Positions 9,586-18,402 of a stretch of 37,248 bases of DNA are shown piece after piece. The DNA is from Terriglobia bacterium (GTDB lineage Bacteria > Acidobacteriota > Terriglobia > Bryobacterales > Bryobacteraceae), in the NCBI GenBank assembly GCA_025358575.1, contig JANYJA010000028.1, forward strand, positions 1-37,248. Reading direction: 5' to 3'. The first letter of the stretch is position 1. Each line of letters starts with the position of its first letter. A program made the translations under genes and the position numbers. The notes below the pieces were generated by a model that saw nothing but the letters and a program-made list of their open reading frames with translations, was not told the origin of the DNA and searched no databases.

Positions 9586-10419
9586 CTACGTCGCGATGTT
9601 GTAGAATTTCGCCGCCGTTCCGCCTATGACTTTGGCGCGCACGGCGGGGTCCAGCGGGCCTAACGCTTGAGTAAAAGCGGCTAGAACTTGCTTCCAACTG
9701 CCGGCTCCCAAGCATACGGGCCAATCGCTGCCGAACATCAAACGGTCGGGGCCGAAAGCGCTGAACACGTATTTTACGTAGGGCTGCAGGTCGGCGGCCT
9801 TCCAATGCTTCGGGTCAGCTTCGGTAATCATCCCAGACAGCTTGCAGCAAACCTGCGGGATTTTGGCGGCGGCCTGGATATCGTGCGTCCAGCCTTCCAT
9901 TTTGCCCGAAGCGATCGGAGGCTTTCCGATATGGTCCAGCACCATCTTCAGATCGGGGACACCATCGGCAACGACGGGAATCAGCCGGAGATGCGGCGGA
10001 CGCAACAGCAGATCGTAGGGGATGTGGCGGCGCGCCAGCTCTTTGAGACCCCGAATCACATCCGGGCGGATCAGCCATTTCAAATCGGTTTCGTCGTGCA
10101 CGGGATGGCGAACGCCTTTGAACTTGGGGTGCTTCTGGAGCGTGTCGAGAGTCGCGCCGAGGTTGGGATCGGTCAGATCGACCCAGCCGACCACGCCAAG
10201 AACCATCGGATGAGTTTCTGCCAAGCCCAGGAGCCAGTGGGTTTCGTCGATCACCGTGTTGGCTTGAACTACCACGGAACCATCGAAACGGTTCTGTTTG
10301 AGGATAGGCGCAAGATCCTCGGGCATATAGTTGCGCGCCAGAGGAGATGGCGGGGGCGGCATCCACGCATATTTGAGCCGCGTTAAGTCCCAGAAGTGTT
10401 GGTGCGCGTCAATTCGCAT
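9586..10419 (-). CDS. Amidohydrolase 2 family protein (L-fuconolactonase/TIM-barrel lactonase-like)
   Basis: The protein has 277 residues, the usual length for COG3618-type metal-dependent hydrolases, which open sugar lactones such as L-fucono- or L-rhamnono-lactone. The N-terminal metal motif is MRIDAHQHFWD (H6 and H8). Further family features are VVVQANTVIDETHWLLGLAE, a DHIGKP block (metal or catalytic histidine), and a C-terminal DRLMFGSDWPVC with the conserved catalytic aspartate. The frame is open upstream across the ABC transporter start. I chose the ATG at 10419 because it places the metal motif at residues 4-8, as in the family. The gene is divergent from the ABC operon (54-base gap) and convergent with the large secreted protein. 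The substrate cannot be deduced. Confidence 0.87.
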   Translation of the reverse strand: MRIDAHQHFWDLTRLKYAWMPPPPSPLARNYMPEDLAPILKQNRFDGSVVVQANTVIDETHWLLGLAETHPMVLGVVGWVDLTDPNLGATLDTLQKHPKFKGVRHPVHDETDLKWLIRPDVIRGLKELARRHIPYDLLLRPPHLRLIPVVADGVPDLKMVLDHIGKPPIASGKMEGWTHDIQAAAKIPQVCCKLSGMITEADPKHWKAADLQPYVKYVFSAFGPDRLMFGSDWPVCLGAGSWKQVLAAFTQALGPLDPAVRAKVIGGTAAKFYNIAT

Positions 10420-10473
10420 GTGTCCATAATAATGGATGAACTTCGCAGCGGAAGTTCGCGTTTGAGTGAGTAG

Positions 10474-11457
10474 GTGCCTGTGAACTACGCGATCGAGACG
10501 GAAGGCCTCACCAAAATTTTTCGGAAACGCTGGAGCGGGAAAGAGTTCCGCGCGGTGGATGGTATTTCTCTGCGAGTGGATCGCGGGACCACGTTCGGAC
10601 TTTTGGGGCCGAATGGCGCGGGCAAAACGACTTTCGTGAAGATGCTGCTTTCCGCGTCGCATCCGTCGGCGGGAAGAGCCCGAATTTTCGGCAAGAATTC
10701 GCGCGATCCCGAAGCCAGGCGGCCCATCGGCTACCTTACCGAGAATCACCGTTTTCCCACGTACATGACGGCGCAGGGCATGCTGGATTTCTACGGTGCT
10801 CTTTCAGGGATGGAAGCGGGGCTGCGAAAAAAACGCATTCCGGAGTTGCTTGAGCGGGTGGGGCTGGCGGACTGGATGACGGTTCGGCTGGGTAAGTATT
10901 CGAAAGGGATGCTACAGCGGGTAGGGCTGGCGCAGGCATTGATGCATTCTCCGGATTTGTTGGTGCTGGACGAGCCCAGCGATGGAGTGGACCCAGTAGG
11001 ACGCCGTCAGATTCGCGATATTCTCCAGGCGCTTGAAGAGCAGGGCGTGACCATCTTTCTCAATTCGCATTTGCTGGTGGAGGTGGAGCTATTTTGCCGC
11101 GACGTGGCGATCATTCAACGCGGAAAAGTGGCTCTTGAAGGATCGGTTCGGGATCTTACAGCGGGAAGCGGTTATAAGGTTGAAGCTGAAAATGTTCCGG
11201 AAATGCTGCAGGCTGAGCTTCGGACCAGAGCGCGGGCGACGTCGCAAGAAAACGGCGTATTGCGGTTGATGTTCGGGAGCCGCGAAGATGCAAATATGGC
11301 GCTGGATTTGTTGCGCGCCCAGCACTGCGAAATTGAAGCCATGACCCGCACCAACAGCACGCTGGAAGAAGTCTTTATGCGGACGGTGGATCCGCCGCCG
11401 TTAACAGCTGCCGCGGTTCCCGCATCCGCTATGAAGGAGACGGCCAATGTCGGCTAA
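10474..11457 (+). CDS. ABC transporter ATP-binding protein (ABC-2 type)
   Basis: This 327-residue nucleotide-binding subunit has Walker A GLLGPNGAGKTT (K51), an ABC signature of the YSKGMLQRV form (usual in ABC-2 exporters), Walker B LLVLDEPSDGVDP, and the H-loop in LNSHLLVEVE. A C-terminal ~90-residue extension follows the ATPase core, as in CcmA/DrrA-like proteins. The start is a GTG at 10474; a second GTG at 10480, better placed after TAGGTG, is equally possible. The gene overlaps the permease gene by 11 bases, so the two are translationally coupled. Together they should form an exporter whose substrate is not indicated by sequence. Confidence 0.93.
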   Translation: MPVNYAIETEGLTKIFRKRWSGKEFRAVDGISLRVDRGTTFGLLGPNGAGKTTFVKMLLSASHPSAGRARIFGKNSRDPEARRPIGYLTENHRFPTYMTAQGMLDFYGALSGMEAGLRKKRIPELLERVGLADWMTVRLGKYSKGMLQRVGLAQALMHSPDLLVLDEPSDGVDPVGRRQIRDILQALEEQGVTIFLNSHLLVEVELFCRDVAIIQRGKVALEGSVRDLTAGSGYKVEAENVPEMLQAELRTRARATSQENGVLRLMFGSREDANMALDLLRAQHCEIEAMTRTNSTLEEVFMRTVDPPPLTAAAVPASAMKETANVG

Positions 11458-12289
11458 TAAATATCTCATCGCGACGATGGCGCTTATCCGCGATACGTTT
11501 CGCGAGGCCTTCGCGCGCAAGATCTTCTGGGGATTCTTCGGCTGCTCAACGGCGCTGATTCTATTCTTCATCTTCATCATGCGAATTGATGTGGTGCAGG
11601 GCGCGGTCGCGACCATGACCATCTTTGGCAAAGAAGCCCATCCCAATCAGAATGTTAATCTTCTTGTGCGGCAGGTGCACGGCGGAATTGCAGCATTTCT
11701 GTATACGGCGGGCATGTTTCTGGCGGTGTTTGCGAGCGCGGGATTGATCCCGACGATTTTCGAGCCGGGGCGTATCGAGCTTTTGCTCTCGAAACCGGTC
11801 AAGCGGTATCACATTTTGCTGGGTCGCTATATTGGCAACCTGCTGGTAGTGGGCTTCAACGTGTTCTATCTGGTGCTCGCTATTTACTTGATCTTTGGAA
11901 TAAAGACGGGCGTGTGGAACACGAACTTCGTGATGTCGGCCTTCATGACGATGTTCATGTTTGCGGTGCTGCTGACGGTGGTGCTGCTCATCGGCGTGCT
12001 GGTTGAGAGTGCGGCGGTGGCGATCATGGTTACCTTCGCGCTGATGCTGATCAGCCCGATTCTGGCCCAGAAGAGCACCATCGAACGCCTGCTGAGCGCG
12101 GAGTGGTCGCGCGATATTTTGCGAGGGCTGTATTACGCGCTCCCCAAGTTTTTCGACGGCGGGAGAATTCTGCGGGAGTTAGTCATCGGCGGCCCAATTG
12201 AGAGTTGGATGCCGATCTGGAGCACGGCCTTGTTTGGAATCGTCATCTTGAGCGCGGGCCTATATTCTTTTGCGAGGCGGGATTTCTAA
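11447..12289 (+). CDS. ABC-2 type transporter permease
   Basis: This 280-residue membrane protein has six hydrophobic segments: about residues 25-45, 75-105, 120-142, 155-182, 187-205 and 255-275. A long first periplasmic loop carries a Gln/His-rich stretch. It fits the ABC-2 permease family (NatB/YfiM-like, PF12679-type). It overlaps the ATPase gene by 11 bases at the front. At the rear its TAA shares a base with the next ATG (TAATG), so three genes form a tight operon. It is the membrane half of the exporter encoded by the preceding gene. Confidence 0.87.
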   Translation: MSANKYLIATMALIRDTFREAFARKIFWGFFGCSTALILFFIFIMRIDVVQGAVATMTIFGKEAHPNQNVNLLVRQVHGGIAAFLYTAGMFLAVFASAGLIPTIFEPGRIELLLSKPVKRYHILLGRYIGNLLVVGFNVFYLVLAIYLIFGIKTGVWNTNFVMSAFMTMFMFAVLLTVVLLIGVLVESAAVAIMVTFALMLISPILAQKSTIERLLSAEWSRDILRGLYYALPKFFDGGRILRELVIGGPIESWMPIWSTALFGIVILSAGLYSFARRDF

Positions 12290-13224
12290 TGCGAACGATG
12301 GCGCTATTGACGCTTATTCTCGCGTTGCCGGGCGTGGAGTTCGCGCAGTCCGGACGAATCGATCCAGTGCTGGCGCGGATGGTTCCGGGTGGCGCGGCTT
12401 CTCTTTTCGGTGCGCGCATGGATCAGCTTCGGTCTACGCCTCTGTATCAGAAAATGGTCGCGCAGAAAAAGCTTACCCAATTGGACGACTTCGCGGCGCA
12501 GACGGGATTCGACCCGCGGACCGATGTGCGCGAGATGCTGATTGCATGGGATGGCCGCACGCGTTCCGCTGTCCTGATGGCGCGCGGCGCCTTCAAAATT
12601 GTGGCGGCCAACCCGGCGATGAGGCAGCTAGCCAAGACCCAGTACCACGGATATACGATCTACGGTCGCGAGAACGGTGGATTCTGTCTGCTGGACGGGA
12701 CCACTGCGGTGGCAGGCACGCTCGACCAGGTTCACGCTTCACTGGATCAATACAAATCTGGAAGCCGCTCGGCCACAGCGGCCCTGCTGGCTCGCGCGCA
12801 AGCCATTCCCGGACAATATCAGGCCTGGGCGGTTTCCACGGGCGGAGCGGAATTTTTAGCGAATAATATGCCGACGGAGGGGATGGGAGCGAACTTCGCA
12901 AAGATCTTTCGGTCGCTCGAAAATACGACGTTCGAGGCGGACCTGCGGACGGGGTTAAACTTTTTCGCGCAAGGAAATTGCAAAGCGGAAGCGGATGCCG
13001 TGAACCTCCGAGATACAGCTAAGGGGCTGGTGGGTTTCGGGCGTTTGAGCGTGCCGGAGAACGAACCCGAATTGCTGCGACTTTGGGATGGCTTTGAAGT
13101 GCAGCAGAACCAGAAGCAAGTGACCATCACGGCGAAAATTTCGCAGGATCTGATCGATAAACTGGTGCAGATGTTGTCAACGGCCGCGGCGTCGGGCCCC
13201 CACTCGCACCTGCAAATTCACTAA
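12289..13224 (+). CDS. Secreted protein of unknown function in ABC-exporter operon
   Basis: I do not recognise a family for this 311-residue protein. The N-terminus is a signal peptide (MRTMALLTLILALPGVEFAQS). The rest is a soluble mixed alpha/beta protein without cysteine-rich or repeat regions, apart from isolated cysteines. The start is fixed by the TAATG overlap with the permease gene; the longer frame from 12205 inside the permease gene is not needed. The tight coupling suggests it works with, or is exported alongside, the ABC-2 transporter, perhaps as a periplasmic accessory. A 4-base gap separates it from the convergent sigma-54 activator gene. Confidence 0.75.
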   Translation: MRTMALLTLILALPGVEFAQSGRIDPVLARMVPGGAASLFGARMDQLRSTPLYQKMVAQKKLTQLDDFAAQTGFDPRTDVREMLIAWDGRTRSAVLMARGAFKIVAANPAMRQLAKTQYHGYTIYGRENGGFCLLDGTTAVAGTLDQVHASLDQYKSGSRSATAALLARAQAIPGQYQAWAVSTGGAEFLANNMPTEGMGANFAKIFRSLENTTFEADLRTGLNFFAQGNCKAEADAVNLRDTAKGLVGFGRLSVPENEPELLRLWDGFEVQQNQKQVTITAKISQDLIDKLVQMLSTAAASGPHSHLQIH

Positions 13225-13228
13225 TGAG

Positions 13229-14692
13229 TTATGGCCGGGGCTCGCCGCCCTTGCGCCGAACTTCAATACTGAGCCGTTTGATCTTTTGATTCAAAGTGGA
13301 GAGGGGCACATGCAAGCTGTCGGCGGCTTCGGTCTGGCTCCAATTGGCTTGTTCGAGGCGCTCTACTATGATGCGACGCTCGAAATCGGCGACGATTTCA
13401 TAGAGTGAGGCATCCGCGGGCAGCGGGCCGTCACTTCGGCGCACGCGAACGCCCGTCGATTGAAGCAAGTGTTCGGGAAACACGTCGACTGGGATGGAGG
13501 GCTCCGTCGCTAAGACGACGGCGCGCTCGACAACGTTCTCCAACTCACGAACGTTGCCAGGCCAGTTGTGGTCCATGAGCGCTTGGATGGCTTCGGGCTG
13601 AAAGCGGAGCACCGAACGGTTAGCGGCATCCAAAAACTTTTCGTTCTCGCGGCAGTACTTGGTGAAGAAAAATTCGACTAGTGCCGGAATGTCTTCTTTG
13701 CGATCGCGCAGCGGCGGCAGGGCGATGTTGATGACATTCAAGCGATAGTAAAGATCTTCGCGGAAACGGCCCTCATCCACGGCTTTCCGGAGGTCGGCGT
13801 TGGTGGCGGCCAGGATGCGGACATCGACTTTGATCGTCTCGTTGGAGCCGAGCGGCGTGAACTCCTTCTCCTGAATGACGCGCAAAAGCTTGGCCTGCGT
13901 CTCCGGGCTGACGGTGCCGATTTCATCGAAGAAGATGGTGCCGTGGTTGGCGACTTCGAAAGAGCCTTTCTTGTTCTGGCTAGCGCTGGTGAACGCGCCC
14001 TTCACGTGACCGAACAAGGCGGATTCAAAGAGCTCAGAGGGGAGCGAGCCGCTGTTCACGGCGACAAATGCGTGGTCCGACCGTGCCGAACTGTTGTGAA
14101 TAGCCTTGGCGATTAACTCTTTGCCGGTGCCTGTCTCGCCTGTGATCAGGATGGTGGAACGGCTGGAAGCGACCTGCTCAACCAGTTCAAGAAGCCGCAA
14201 CATTCGCTCACTCTTACCGATGATATTCGGGAAACTGTAGCGCTGTTTCAGAGCGCGCTTTAAGTACGTGTTCTCAGATTGAAGACGCTGCGCGCCGATC
14301 ATGCGCCCGATTTCAATCAGAAGCTTTTCGTTGTCCCAGGGCTTTGGAAAATAATCGTTGGCCCCAAGTTTTACGGCCTTGACCGCGGCTTCGACCGAGC
14401 CATAAGCGGTAATCATGAAGACTGGAGTGTCGCGATCGCGCTCGCGGATTCCGGTGAGCACTTCCATGCCGGATTTGTCCGGCATCATCAGATCGAGCAG
14501 CACCAAATCATACATGCGGGACGCCAGCTTGCGCTCGCCTTCGAGGGCGTTCTGGGCCAGATCGACCGTGTATCCTTCCAGGCTCAAAAGCGTTTCGAGG
14601 CTCTCACGAATCTCGGGCTCATCGTCGATGACCAGAATGCGTGCTTTGGAGGTGGCGATTTTTTCTTCAGGGACGGTTAATAACTCAGGCAT
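13229..14692 (-). CDS. NtrC-family sigma-54-dependent response regulator
   Basis: The 487-residue protein has three domains in the NtrC order. The receiver domain (about 17-130) has the acidic pair in VIDDEP and phospho-acceptor D67 in LVLLDLMMPD. The AAA+ sigma-54 activation domain (about 155-395) has Walker A GETGTGKE, Walker B GTIFFDEIG and arginine-finger region FREDLYYRLNV. The C-terminal Fis-type helix-turn-helix is SQTEAADSLHVPLSTLNQKI. The sigma-54 contact loop reads GAFTSA instead of the usual GAFTGA. The ATG at 14692 overlaps the upstream kinase gene by 8 bases. The ATG at 14722 would add ten residues and overlap more. It should be phosphorylated by the adjacent kinase and activate sigma-54 promoters, possibly of surface-polysaccharide genes. 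Confidence 0.94.
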   Translation of the reverse strand: MPELLTVPEEKIATSKARILVIDDEPEIRESLETLLSLEGYTVDLAQNALEGERKLASRMYDLVLLDLMMPDKSGMEVLTGIRERDRDTPVFMITAYGSVEAAVKAVKLGANDYFPKPWDNEKLLIEIGRMIGAQRLQSENTYLKRALKQRYSFPNIIGKSERMLRLLELVEQVASSRSTILITGETGTGKELIAKAIHNSSARSDHAFVAVNSGSLPSELFESALFGHVKGAFTSASQNKKGSFEVANHGTIFFDEIGTVSPETQAKLLRVIQEKEFTPLGSNETIKVDVRILAATNADLRKAVDEGRFREDLYYRLNVINIALPPLRDRKEDIPALVEFFFTKYCRENEKFLDAANRSVLRFQPEAIQALMDHNWPGNVRELENVVERAVVLATEPSIPVDVFPEHLLQSTGVRVRRSDGPLPADASLYEIVADFERRIIVERLEQANWSQTEAADSLHVPLSTLNQKIKRLSIEVRRKGGEPRP

Positions 14693-17681
14693 GAACGGTT
14701 TTGCGAAGAGAAGCGGGGACACCGGGGCGCACCAGGGGGAGTTCCAGCCGGAAGCGTGAACCGCCGCCGACGCGAGAAGTCACTTCAATAGTGCCGCCGT
14801 GCTCATGAATGATTCCGTATGACACCGAGAGCCCGAGGCCGGTGCCTTTGCGCGCGGCCTTGGTGGTGAAAAACGGATCGTAGATACGGTTTATATTTTC
14901 GGGTGCGATGCCATGGCCGGTATCGCTGACATCGACGCGAACCGCCGACTCATCGCTCGATGTCGAGACCTCAAGCTGGCCGCCGGGCTGCATGGCATCG
15001 CGGGCGTTCAAAAAAAGATTGAGGAATACCTGTTGCAGCTTGCCGGCGTTTCCCGTAATGTGCGCCAGAGTGGCGGGGAGATTCAACTTGATTTCGATGC
15101 CCGCCGAATTGAACTGGTGCTCTAGCAGCGACGCGGTCTCCTGGACCACGCGATTGAGGTCGACGTCGGCTAATTCGGTGCTCGAGGTGCGCGAGAAGTT
15201 GAGCAGGGAATTGACGATCTCGCTGGCGCGGAAAGTCTGCTTGGCAATTTTGTCAAGCATGCGCGATTTTTGTTCATCGCCTGAAACCTGCTTGGAGAGC
15301 ATTTGCGCATAGGTCGAGATCACGGCCAGAGGAGTATTCACCTCGTGGGCCACGCCCGCCGCGAGCAGCCCAATGCTGCTGAGTTTATCCGCCTGCACCA
15401 GGCGCCGCTCGAGTTCGGAGCGATCGGTGATGTCGTCGAAGATGACCAGGCGGCCGATGTGTTCGAGGTTGCGCGAGAAGAGCGGCGCGATGGCGATGTT
15501 CACGGTAGCTTCCGGCCGGGCTGGCGCGGCATTAGTTCCATTGGTCCCGTTGGAGCCATTGACAGCGGCGTGCGCGGCGCGGGGCAGCGCGGCTGGCCGG
15601 AATACAAATTTGTCGATGTGATGTATGCCGGTTTCGGTCCGGGTGAGTTCGAAGCGCTCGTTCAATTCCCGCGGGAACAAGGTCGAAAGTCTCTGGCCGA
15701 TGGCCTGCCCACGCGAAATGCCGCTGAGCTGCTCCATTCGAGTGTTCCAGCTATCCACGCGATCTTCCAGATCCGCCGCTAAAATTCCCACGTTGATGGA
15801 TTCGACAATGTTTTCGCTGAACTCTTTGAGGCGCTCGTACTCTTCAACCTTGCGTTCCAGAGAGCGATAGAGATTGGCGTTCTCGATGGCAATACCGACG
15901 TAGCCCGACAGGGTAAGCAACAATTCCAGATCGTCGCTGGAAAGGAAATCACCGGATTCGGTGCGGCTCACTCCAATGAAAGCGATTGTCCGCCCCCGGA
16001 TGGTGCAGGGAAGATAGTATGTCAGGTCGAGACTGGCGAGGGTCTGGCGCACGGAAGAGGCCCAGCTCTGGGCGATGGCGTCGAGACGGTATCTGGTGCG
16101 CTCGAAAAAAAGATAGGGAGTGGCGCGGTCCCAGTTGAGGAAGCTGAGGTCAAGCTGATCCGGCGAAAGGGCCAAAGCCCCGCTGCTCCATCGTGCATTG
16201 GATCCAACCGACTTTCGGAGACGATAGCGCGGCTGCGACTCGTTTTCAGAACAATCGGCCAGAAAAAAGCCGACCTGCCGGATGGAGAGCGTTTGCATCA
16301 GGCGGTCCGCGAGCGAGGCAAGCATCTTGTCGAGATCGGTTTCGGAATTAAGCTCACGCGCGAAATCGATCAAAGTGCGGCGATAGTCATAGCGGTCGCG
16401 ATAAAAGTGCTTGTCGAGCCGCTCCTGAATCCAGTTGCGAAGGGGCTGGAAAAGAAATGCGGCGATGAGCATCACAATGACGATGCCCGTGTTGCTCAGG
16501 TCTTTGAAACTTTTCTGGACCAGGCTGCCGAGCGAGAAGACGAGTCCGTAGAATCCACCGAGGACGCAAAGCGTGGCCAGCGTGTAGGCATAACCGCGGC
16601 GGAAAATGACATCCACATCCATCAGGCGATAGCGCACCACGGCGTAGGCAAGGGTGAGCGGAATCAACGGGAGCCCGACCACGCCGAGGCGCATATAAGG
16701 AGCGGGCATCACGCCCAGGATGTAAGGAATCGCGTAGAGCGCGGCGAAAGGAACGAGAGCGCAAATAGCTCCGTTGCGCAGCCACTTGAGCTGCTGGCGC
16801 ACCACCGGATCTTCGGCTCCGCGGTAGCCAAGAGCCAAAGCCGCGACGCTCAAGCCGTAGAGAATAACGAGCAACGCCATCCAGATTCGATCCAGATCCC
16901 AGCGCAATTGCACCAGCGGGAGGGCGAAATGGATGATCCCGCTCGTAATCCCTATGAAAATCAGATTAAAAGCGGTGCCCGGCAAGTAGAGAAGTGGCGC
17001 GTGCCAGCGCGGCCGGAACCACTTGGGCGCCTCGGGAAACGTCAGGCAGAAATGCAGGAATAGTGTCGGCGCAAGCCACCACGCGACCACGTTACCCCAG
17101 TAAATCACCTTGTCGAAGGTGTTCAGTTTGCCTGTGTAATGAAAACAGAAAAAAATGAAAGAAGTCAGGCAGAAAATGAAAAAATGCAGAGCTTTGTGCG
17201 CGCTGCCCCGGCGAAAGTAGACGAAAAGTCCAATTAGCAGATAGGCAGCGCCGACCAAATACTGGTACGAAATCACCACGCCACGGGGTGCTTCGTCGAC
17301 AATGATGGGAACCTTGAACTCTACGCCATTGCGATTGACCAAGTAGGTCGCCTTGTTCCAGACGCCGATCCCTCCCAGGTATTGCGGAACATCGAGCGAA
17401 TGTTGAACCGGCGCGTTGTTGATTCGAAGCAGGCGGTCTTGAAGCCGCAGACCCGACTTTGCGGCGGCGCTATTCGGAGCGATGGAGTACGCTTCGACGC
17501 GGTTTAGGCCAGCTTGGCCGGAGGGCTCGGCGGTATCCATCCAGCTCACGCCATCGTCGGCCAGCCGGAACCGATTCAACTGCTGGAAATTGAGAATGGC
17601 AGCGACAATCGCGGCGAGTGTGATCACCGTAAGCAGAGCCGTCGAAAGCTGGAATCTCAGTTCCTGGAGCATACCTTGCAA
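14685..17681 (-). CDS. Membrane sensor histidine kinase with PDZ-like, GAF and PAS domains
   Basis: This is a large 998-residue sensor kinase. In order it has a first membrane segment (about 10-31), a periplasmic PDZ-like domain (about 50-130, SIAPNSAAAKSGLRLQDRLL), about eight further membrane segments (about 135-420), a GAF domain, and a PAS domain (SENIVESINVGILAADLEDR). The PAS region holds an Asn/Gly/Thr-rich insert. A HisKA domain follows (phospho-acceptor in VAHEVNTPLAVISTY), then an HATPase domain with N-box LNLFLNARDAM and G-boxes DVSDTGHGI and GTGLGLSVSYG. It forms an operon with the NtrC-type regulator and is surely its partner. The overall plan (many TM segments, GAF, kinase, paired with a sigma-54 activator, next to EPS genes) recalls PrsK/PrsR of PEP-CTERM systems. 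I infer analogy only. Confidence 0.92.
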   Translation of the reverse strand: MQGMLQELRFQLSTALLTVITLAAIVAAILNFQQLNRFRLADDGVSWMDTAEPSGQAGLNRVEAYSIAPNSAAAKSGLRLQDRLLRINNAPVQHSLDVPQYLGGIGVWNKATYLVNRNGVEFKVPIIVDEAPRGVVISYQYLVGAAYLLIGLFVYFRRGSAHKALHFFIFCLTSFIFFCFHYTGKLNTFDKVIYWGNVVAWWLAPTLFLHFCLTFPEAPKWFRPRWHAPLLYLPGTAFNLIFIGITSGIIHFALPLVQLRWDLDRIWMALLVILYGLSVAALALGYRGAEDPVVRQQLKWLRNGAICALVPFAALYAIPYILGVMPAPYMRLGVVGLPLIPLTLAYAVVRYRLMDVDVIFRRGYAYTLATLCVLGGFYGLVFSLGSLVQKSFKDLSNTGIVIVMLIAAFLFQPLRNWIQERLDKHFYRDRYDYRRTLIDFARELNSETDLDKMLASLADRLMQTLSIRQVGFFLADCSENESQPRYRLRKSVGSNARWSSGALALSPDQLDLSFLNWDRATPYLFFERTRYRLDAIAQSWASSVRQTLASLDLTYYLPCTIRGRTIAFIGVSRTESGDFLSSDDLELLLTLSGYVGIAIENANLYRSLERKVEEYERLKEFSENIVESINVGILAADLEDRVDSWNTRMEQLSGISRGQAIGQRLSTLFPRELNERFELTRTETGIHHIDKFVFRPAALPRAAHAAVNGSNGTNGTNAAPARPEATVNIAIAPLFSRNLEHIGRLVIFDDITDRSELERRLVQADKLSSIGLLAAGVAHEVNTPLAVISTYAQMLSKQVSGDEQKSRMLDKIAKQTFRASEIVNSLLNFSRTSSTELADVDLNRVVQETASLLEHQFNSAGIEIKLNLPATLAHITGNAGKLQQVFLNLFLNARDAMQPGGQLEVSTSSDESAVRVDVSDTGHGIAPENINRIYDPFFTTKAARKGTGLGLSVSYGIIHEHGGTIEVTSRVGGGSRFRLELPLVRPGVPASLRKTVHA

Positions 17682-17722
17682 CTTGGCGCTTTTTTAAAGT
17701 ACAACGACTTTGTGTTCCAGGT

Positions 17723-17738
17723 AGCACGTTGGCTGCCA
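17723..17738 (-). promoter_or_regulatory. Candidate sigma-54 promoter upstream of the kinase/regulator operon
   Basis: On the minus strand the bases read TGGCAGCCAACGTGCT. This keeps the invariant GG and GC dinucleotides ten bases apart and matches most of the sigma-54 consensus TGGCACG-N4-TTGCW. The -12 element lies about 44 bases upstream of the kinase start, giving a short leader. Since the operon encodes a sigma-54 activator, positive autoregulation is a reasonable inference. It is a single match found by eye, and chance matches of this quality occur. Confidence 0.35.
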
Positions 17739-17847
17739 GATTTTAACGCTATTTCTGCCTTAGAATACCTTATTTTCAGTTACTTACAGTCCGGAAAAGG
17801 AGCGGACTTCTAGAATCGGGAGATTACACTATGGTGAAGTGTATCCG

Positions 17848-18270
17848 TCAAACCAGCCCAGGGTATCGAGCGCGCATCCATTTCACAAAAGCGTCGGGTG
17901 CGGGCATGGTAGAAAGTCGACTTTGCTTGACCAGTGCCCAATTGGAAAACAGGCCGCTCGCCTTGATCTCGTGAAGAGTCGTTGGAGGCTCGAGCTTGCG
18001 AAGAAATTCGAAGTCGATAACCGCTAGTTTGGGGTCATCGGGCTCGTCCCGGGACGGGGAGGCGACAGCGGCGAGACCCACAATTCCGGGCTGACCTTTG
18101 CCGCTAGAGATTGCGCTGTGGTATATAAACACCCGGTCGCCCGGCGACATGGCGCGAATGGACCGAAGCGCCTGGGCATTTGCGATTCCGTCCCAGACGG
18201 TGTGATGCTCCGAGGCAAATTGGTCGATAGAATACGTGTCTGGATCGGTCTTGGCTAAAAAATACACCAC
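17848..18270 (-). CDS. EVE domain-containing protein
   Basis: This 140-residue protein is one EVE domain, the PUA-like fold found in human THYN1 and in many bacteria. EVE domains bind modified bases in DNA or RNA, and some are fused to restriction enzymes. Visible family features are the N-terminal YFLAKTDPDTYSIDQF, a conserved WDGIANAQALRSIRAM, then GDRVFIYHSA, GIVGLAAVAS and the C-terminal FSNWALVKQSRLSTMP. I chose the GTG at 18270 because it sits six bases after GGAGA and starts the domain exactly; a GTG at 18267 is nearly as good. The frame also runs to an ATG at 18324, which would add an unrelated leader. No nuclease or restriction partner is nearby. Confidence 0.88.
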   Translation of the reverse strand: MVYFLAKTDPDTYSIDQFASEHHTVWDGIANAQALRSIRAMSPGDRVFIYHSAISSGKGQPGIVGLAAVASPSRDEPDDPKLAVIDFEFLRKLEPPTTLHEIKASGLFSNWALVKQSRLSTMPAPDAFVKWMRARYPGLV

Positions 18271-18402
18271 TGAAATTCTCCGGCGGGGCTGGATTATGCC
18301 GCACCCCACTCTGCTTGATACCATAAGAAGTGGCTGGATGGAGATACGTCCAGTGTTTCCGCACGACTTCTGGAAGATCGATTTTACTCATACACATAAA
18401 AC

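Noticed and set aside
16293-17063. 256-codon plus-strand frame opposite the kinase gene
   Set aside because: It is antisense to the clear transmembrane region of the kinase, has biased His/Glu/Arg composition typical of reversed membrane-protein codons, and matches no family.
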